Source of the DNA: Lota lota
Taxonomy: Eukaryota; Chordata; Actinopteri; Gadiformes; Lotidae
Direction of reading: 5' to 3'
Assembly: GCA_026745465.1 (NCBI GenBank)
Contig: JACYXH010000103.1
Coordinates: forward strand, 111,001-175,000
DNA length: 64,000 bases
Below the pieces are notes generated by a model. It saw nothing but the letters and a program-made list of their open reading frames with translations, did no database searches and was not told where the DNA came from. The stretch's first letter is position 1. Every line of letters begins with the position of its first letter. Below are positions 46,701 to 64,000 of the stretch, one piece after another. A program made the translations under genes and the position numbers.

Positions 46701-49700
46701 ATCTATTCATAGTCATCACTTATGAAATAAAAATGCACATATTGCAATTTGCCAGGGTTGAAGGACATTAAAGAACTTCCTTAAGATCAGAGATAAGGTT
46801 TTCACAAATATAGTAATTAATTACCTTTTCCTTCAAGGATTTGTGTAGAATGCATCCCTTTTTGTAGGATGCATTTATATGGACATTCGTAGCCTAGAGG
46901 GAGTCCATCATACGTCATATCATCCATTAGCTTGAAATTATGAAGGGTCCTGCTGAAGCTGGTAAACAAACTATGCTACAGTCCTAACTAAAGTCACTCA
47001 AAGTATGTCAATGTTTGTCAATCACCTCATTCGACATATGACGCACAAAAATAACTAATTGCTCCCCTTTTTATAGCTGTGAGTGGGGACTCTTAGAAAT
47101 GAATAGATTATAATGGAACATTTATTGGACCGCCGGTTGTTGTGTTGACAGAATGCAGCTTTGCGCCGGAAGACACTATGATCATAAGGCCTGGCAGACA
47201 TCCAGACAGAGCCGTTGTAATTTGATTTGCACGTCCCCTATTTCTTCTTAGGCCTCTCAGCGATATCACTTCAATGGAGACTTGTTTACTGCTTCAGATA
47301 ATCGTGGGCTCCAAGAAACACAACATTTTTCTTACGGTTACACAAACGAGCCAATGAGCCGATTTCCCAGGGATAGAATTAATTTGATTATTTTAGGCAC
47401 ATAATGCCTCCAGCAAAGCCATTCTTGTGATCCAATCACATAATGGTGACTTGTGTGACACTGAATGGAGGACATTGTCTGCAGTCAGGCTTGTTTTCCG
47501 ATGAGGTTGTTAGAAATTGTTTTAATTAGTTCTAGTGAGACTGGCCGACATACGTGTTGCATTGTGGATCCTTAACCGCAGGAATGTCACATTTTTTATC
47601 ACATGGTGCAGCCATGAAATGTATCAGTGGTGTGTAAACGTCCTTACAACAACAGAGCTCCCAACGCCAGGCCCTTCGTGTGCCGGGGTGTATTTTAACT
47701 AAACAAACTGTAGAGCACTGCCCTACATCTGTGGGGAGGGTGAAAAACCAGACGGATGACATTGTCATGGAGCATGATCTTACATGAAAAATGTTCTACC
47801 TTTTTGTTTTCCTCCGTTTTTTGTTTGTAGACATTTTGACGTTTGACTATTATCGTCCTCAAGCTTGGAGTGTGTGTGTGTTAAAATGAAGAATAGGCCT
47901 GAATATACAAATATTATGGGAAAATTAGTAATGTGAGTAATGAGCTTTTGACTCAGTAGTTACAATACACTTTTGCTGTTATTTCTGATTTTCATGTGTT
48001 GTGGCATTGTAGGGATTATTTCAGCCACACTAGATCACTGTTTTTATGCAGCAGTTATAAGTGGCTCCCATTAAATCGATGGGTCCTGTTGCTAATTCTA
48101 ACGGACAAACACAATCCATTAGAAATCATGGGATTGCCTGACCCACACTCCACTGTTTGGTTAATGTAAATGCATAAAGGCTTGGCAACTTGCTAAGCTA
48201 TGTGAAGTCGATTACATATACAAAAAGGATAACTGATTGTTTGATTGATTTACCCAACCATTCACTATCTGGGTAAATTGGAGAAGCAAATTCAAGTTTC
48301 GCCCCACATCCTTATATATTTAATTTTTTAATTTGTCATTTGAAGTTGAAGACTATTGGAAGGGGGTAATTAAAGTAAGACCAGTACCCCTTTTCAAAGG
48401 CAAGCCTTGCCTTCTGATGTGGTCGATTTTTGTATCGCACATGAGACTTCCAGGAACATACCCCTTCACTGCCTGTTGTATAGCTGCAATGTTGTGCAAT
48501 AAGACGCAAGGCTTTCCACCTGATGCATGGTGTTATTGCAGTTGAAATCAATCTTTTCTTTCGAGTTTTTTAGGTCTCATATTGTCTTCGGCCTATTGGT
48601 CTGGGGCTGCAACTGCAACTCTTAACTCGTGACATGGTGTACCTGCATCAGAAAGTGGGAGCTAGAGGTCCAAATCTTGTTGAAGAATGGGTTAGAGCAT
48701 TACAGAACCCATAACGATCATTTTAACCTCCAGCCCGTCTCCTCCCTCATTCCCCATCATCACCTCCTTTTCCTCGGCTCCTTGTCTCCTTCACCACCAC
48801 TATGGTGCTCCCTTTCGGCCTTCCCTCCTGCGTTGGGACTGGCCTGCTTACGTCAAAGCGAGAGAGCAAAGATTAAAGCGCTTACGGCCGCCATGAAAGG
48901 TTAACAAAAGTTTCGCTAAGCATTCTTGAGAAGTCACTTTTGGAGAGCAATCAGCTTCGGCCCAGTGTAAATCCTCCAGGGTGTAGAGCAGGCGTTCCAG
49001 ATACCCACGGCGGCCCTATGTGCTGATGAGGACAGAATTGAAAAAGAAAGGCCATAATAATTCTGAGGCAAGTTTCCCCCAGCAGCAGGTATTGATTATT
49101 TGTGTGTGGTGAGAGATTTGGAAAATTCAATTAAAGGAGTTGTGCAAAGGATTCATAAATTCTGGCCCTGCAACCCAACGCCGAGACACGGTTATGTTAT
49201 AAATCAATGTAGCCCGTCACAATATATTTTCTTAGGAGCATAAAAATAAATAATATTTAAACATTTCTGCTTACCGCAGAAACAAATTTTATTCTCGATC
49301 AAGCCTTTTTTTTAAGTCACGGCTAAGCACTGACTCGGGCACATCTCTGGGTCTGTAACGCATTTTTATTGCAATTTCTTTTTCCATAAGAGTCCCGCAT
49401 GATATGAATTTTGCGATGACAAAATGAGGGTAAAGGGCTCTGCTCAGCAATATAAAAATTGATCAGGCCACAGATAGGCTAGGACCATGTCGGCCAAGAT
49501 TTGTACGTCAGCCGTAATGGGCTGTATTAAAACTGAAGATCCCTTAAGATGTCATAAAAGTGATGGGGTCCCCATGTCCCACGTTGCCGCGGCAACTCCA
49601 AGACTCCGCGGTACATCAATCCTCATGGACAAGCCACAGCCTGCTGCCCACTCACAGACTTTAATGCGTTTTGGATTAAACACACTATGTGTGAGCTGTA

Positions 49701-50054
49701 TATTTGGCTCTTTCGTTGAAGTGAAGCCAGCAGACTTCCATTGACACCAGAGGGCATGCAGTGTTCTCAGGCATGATGATTTGTGGACAAAGATAACAAG
49801 GAATTCAATTGACGATCATGTCAATGGGATAAATAAAAAATTAAATACAAACAAATGCATCCTTTGGTCTGCCCTAGGTTCAGGATCACTGGCTATTATT
49901 GTGCCACCGACCATTTGAATAATGGTGATTTATATATATTTAAACAATGTCTGTTACCAGTGTTTCTGGCTCTAATCAAAGCTCCCTTTTTCTCTCAGTA
50001 GATGGTGCCATGGCAGGCAGCTCCTATGAGTTCCTGAAGTCCATTTTGGGATAA
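43770..50054 (+). CDS. itgb3bp: Centromere protein R / integrin beta-3-binding protein, complete, 8 coding exons
   Basis: CENP-R is a subunit of the CENP-O/P/Q/U/R group of the constitutive centromere network; the same protein is the nuclear-receptor coregulator NRIF3. Coding exons: 43770-43774, 44263-44305, 44520-44592, 45155-45200, 45929-46007, 46258-46345, 46624-46680, 49999-50054; phases match and yield about 148 aa (human 177). The first coding exon holds only ATGCC, as expected from the human MP|VKR start; the fish protein starts MPAKRAL. Exons 5-7 encode a basic, Leu/Lys/Glu-rich probable coiled coil like the human one. The C-terminus SYEFLKSILG matches human SYEFLKAILN and keeps the LxxIL receptor-interaction motif. 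The exon 44520-44592 region is poorly conserved, so that donor is less certain. The last intron is 3.3 kb. Confidence 0.9.
43916..43940. repeat. Poly(C) homopolymer in itgb3bp intron 1
   Basis: A 25-bp C run on the coding strand of itgb3bp. Confidence 0.9.
46681..49998 (+). other. itgb3bp intron 7, largely repeat-poor
   Basis: A 3.3-kb intron with no recognised exon, microsatellite or transposon of note, unlike the rest of the window. Several stretches (about 47140-47340 and 49000-49480) are of mixed composition and free of simple repeats, which is how conserved non-coding elements often look. Whether they are conserved cannot be told from one genome. Confidence 0.4.
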
Positions 50055-50541
50055 GGTATGACTGTCTAACACTTAAATACAAAGGGCTGTTAAGACATTT
50101 CCCCCTAAAGTTGCTTGTACCCTCTCATGTCCTGTTAAGTGGTGTGTCCTTCAAGCTCTGTGTCGACTATGGTAATATCCCCAGATAGCGGCGGAGTTAA
50201 ACTCATGTTGAACCTCCACCCCCCTTCCAGGTCTTTGCAAACGAGGTGTCTTGGCTGTCGGCAGGTAATGGAATCGCTCTTGCGTCTTGTGTTAGCGCAC
50301 GTTGCCCGGGAGACGAGACGGGAGACAAATGTGGAATCGGAGCTGTCGGTTTTGAGGCAGAGGTGTCTTGAAAAGGCGTCACTAGGCTACGGTGGAGGAG
50401 GTGAAGGATTTGGCAGACACCGTGGTGGAGAGTGAAACCTTGGAATCTACCGAGTTGGACTGCGTCTACCCGGCTCCGCTTCCTCCTCAGGACCGACAAA
50501 TGTTGGCTCTCCACAAAACAGCCATGCTGGGACACTGCATC

Positions 50542-50547
50542 AATAAA
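50542..50547 (+). terminator. itgb3bp: itgb3bp polyadenylation signal
   Basis: AATAAA about 490 bases after the stop, followed within 10 bases by a T-rich stretch (gttattttcttgt). It is the best terminator candidate before the convergent alg6 gene. Confidence 0.6.
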
Positions 50548-50569
50548 GTTATTTTCTTGTCCCTTTAGG

Positions 50570-52235
50570 CCATGTACACACATTTAGTTAAAACATACAC
50601 ACACTTACTTACACTTCATTTGGCAGAGCCTGGGAAGGCCCGGGCTGTTCGGCTGCAGCGAGTCAACTGACCTATGCAACAGCTGGTGTTCACAGCGACA
50701 TTTCCTATTTCTGCCCAAGGTGGATCGTGTAGCTCTCACTTTATCACCCTTAGAGGCCGCGTGAAGGACAAAGCCTAGCCGCGGCCATAAACAAAACTAA
50801 CATTTTCATACAGGCCCCCTTTTTGTACCGCAACACCAGGAGACGTGCTGTAGGCAGGGATTCTTATATAGTATGCACCACAGCGAACCGTCCGTTGAGG
50901 CACGTCCACCACTTCCACACACGCACGGAGCCATCGCAGTTGTTGCTAACGCTGAGAGTAGGGTGGGGGGTGGGGGGGGGGGGGGTAGGAGCAGAAGCCA
51001 GCACCCATAGTGGGCTCCATCTCTTTTGCGCTCACACGCCATCCCTCCACGCCACCGGTCATTTTTTACGAGTCGCCTTGTGAGGCAGACCAGGGGTCGG
51101 CCGAGAGCTGGAGTCCAAGTGTCTGTGGATAATCAGCCAGCGACTGGGTGATGACAGCGGCCTATTTCCCCACCACTGCTACTGGCTCCAGCCTGCGCGG
51201 GAACAACTTTGTTTGTAATTAAAGGCATGGGATTCCTCTGGAAATAGAAGGTCATAAATCTCATGTATGGAAGAGACTCTCCTATCAATAATTCACATGG
51301 GCCGTGAAGCACCATCGACCTCACATTAAAGATGGAGGCTTCGTTCTACACCTTTTACTGCATGCTAAATAATGTGGTACTAAAGTGTAACCATCTTTTT
51401 GCTCATTGGCCGAGCCGTCTTTCGTTTATTCAATAGCCAAAATGTTTATATTCATCTATAATTATTTGATGTGTTTATTATGTGTATTGGTGATTAGTCT
51501 TAAAATTCATTGTGCATTTATTTTGATTACTTGTTTGGGTTATGACAGGATCTGTTGGACATTTTGTTTCCGTTATTTGTCTTACCCCGCCTATTTCTAA
51601 AGAAGAGGCTTGAGGGCTTTAATGTCTGAGATTGCAAAGACACACAGGCACCTACAATTTCCCCCCTAGGAATCGAACACACCCACACAAACAAACACAG
51701 GTTTTATGTCAGGGTGATAATTGTAACGGTCCCTCTCCTGCCTTAACTCCTAGTCTTATATTGGCTGCACAACCAGGTCCTGCTGCCACGGAAACACTCC
51801 GCCCCTCGCTGGCCTGATAACATTTATTGTTGTAATGGGATTTTTTAATGCCTGTCATTAACACGCAGGGAACGGAGGTAAAGAGATTGCCTTTTTTTTT
51901 CTGTGGTATTTCAACTTTATGACATCATGCTCAGATATGCCACTTTCCATCATCTCTCTTTAAGACCTGTCACTGTTTTTTTTTGTTTTTTTAAATGTGC
52001 ACTTAATTTAGTACAGGACCCCAAGAGCTGTCACGGTGTTGTGATGGATGGTTCCTGTTGAGTAAAAGCCTTCCACAATTTAGTTTGTCTAATTATAGTT
52101 TTTGAGAATCATTAATCAGCATGTCTTTTGAACACATTTGGGAGTGATTTTGTGACTTATAACACCACAATAAAACTGATGCAAAATATATATATACACA
52201 TTTCTATAAAAGAGAACTTGTATTTCTAAACATAC
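50570..52235. other. Intergenic region between the convergent itgb3bp and alg6 genes
   Basis: About 1.7 kb with no recognised exon. It contains a G-rich stretch near 50960-50985. The short open frames show no recognisable product. Confidence 0.6.
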
Positions 52236-52238
52236 ATT

Positions 52239-52244
52239 TTTAAT
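52239..52244 (-). terminator. alg6: Candidate alg6 polyadenylation signal (ATTAAA)
   Basis: ATTAAA variant hexamer on the minus strand about 230 bases past the alg6 stop codon. Confidence 0.35.
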
Positions 52245-52472
52245 AGTTGGTACAAAATATAAAACATTTAGAAAAATTAAAAAAGGATGCAATGAGGAAT
52301 AGTTTGCCACTCGATCAGTGAACTGCAGTGATGGCGAGCACTACAAGTCCCATGATGCTTGTGGTCGCTTCACACGAGTTAAAGCATTCCAGTCCCCAAC
52401 GTCAACGTCAACGTCAACCTTATTTTCATGAAGCACAATCGTGACAAACCTGTCGCCTGACTTTCACCAGAT

Positions 52473-63670
<11,198 letters not shown>

Positions 63671-64000
63671 CTGAGAAAAGAACACAAGAAAAGAAGCAAG
63701 GGTTGGACGCTTTAGTTTACTAATTGAGGTAGTAAGCAGATCTTCGTGGTTTCTGCGATTCTAGCACCTTGGTTGCTTTTAAGTATTTTATAGCAGGTGT
63801 ATGTTGCAAGGCTCTTACACTGCGGTTTTTCAGAATATAGGGCTTTTACATTGCGACGTCAAATCGCAATGACCGCCGCAATTTTAGGAGCATAGAGCAT
63901 TGGAATCATATTTATTATATTGGTAGTAATCGTTTTTTGGTCATTGATTAGTAATTCATTGTGAGACGTGGCAAAACAAAGTTTTCATTAGCCTAGGTTA
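63671..64000. other. alg6 intron, partial
   Basis: No further alg6 exon is recognisable in the last 330 bp on the minus strand. The upstream exons must lie beyond the window. Confidence 0.6.

Overview
The window is vertebrate nuclear DNA, almost certainly from a teleost fish. Genes are split into many short exons with GT-AG (and some GC-AG) introns. The proteins are close to human orthologues but the introns are compact. The non-coding DNA is full of long (CA)n/(GT)n arrays (up to about 143 bp), poly(G)/poly(C) runs of 20-34 bp, fish-type LINE tails and MITE-like elements. The very high density of short tandem repeats recalls gadiform (cod-like) genomes, but species-level placement is inference only.

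Layout. 1-10869: no coding exon seen; probably the start of the large first intron of ror1. 10870-10975 (minus): candidate first coding exon (signal peptide) of ror1. 10976-20269: intergenic, repeat-rich. 20270-31000 (minus): complete pgm1, 11 coding exons, 561 aa. 31001-33222: pgm1 promoter and a short intergenic gap with one copy of a dispersed repeat. 33223-43139 (minus): complete efcab7, 13 coding exons, 633 aa, preceded by a probable non-coding first exon. 43140-43769: head-to-head promoter region. 43770-50054 (plus): complete itgb3bp (CENP-R), 8 coding exons, about 148 aa. 50055-52472: convergent 3' ends. 52473-63670 (minus): alg6, the last 11 coding exons; the first exons, including the region of the catalytic Asp, lie to the right of the window.

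The order and orientation ror1-pgm1-efcab7-itgb3bp-alg6 is the conserved vertebrate block known from human 1p31. The genes are functionally unrelated: cytosolic sugar-phosphate metabolism (pgm1), ciliary Hedgehog signalling (efcab7), kinetochore/coregulator (itgb3bp), and ER N-glycan assembly (alg6). pgm1 and alg6 are loosely linked, since glucose-1-phosphate feeds UDP-glucose and hence the dolichyl-P-glucose used by ALG6. All exon junctions were checked for phase, and each complete gene closes as one uninterrupted reading frame.

No new operon-like or defence-like system is present. The interesting material is in the non-coding DNA and at splice sites: long UG repeats abutting splice sites in three genes; a triplicated splice donor and a nine-copy minisatellite next to an acceptor in alg6; two GC-AG introns and a possible 12-nt microexon in efcab7; a cluster of three perfect hairpins in pgm1 intron 1; a MITE with a 12-bp target duplication and a telomere-like core; and a three-copy uncharacterised repeat family.
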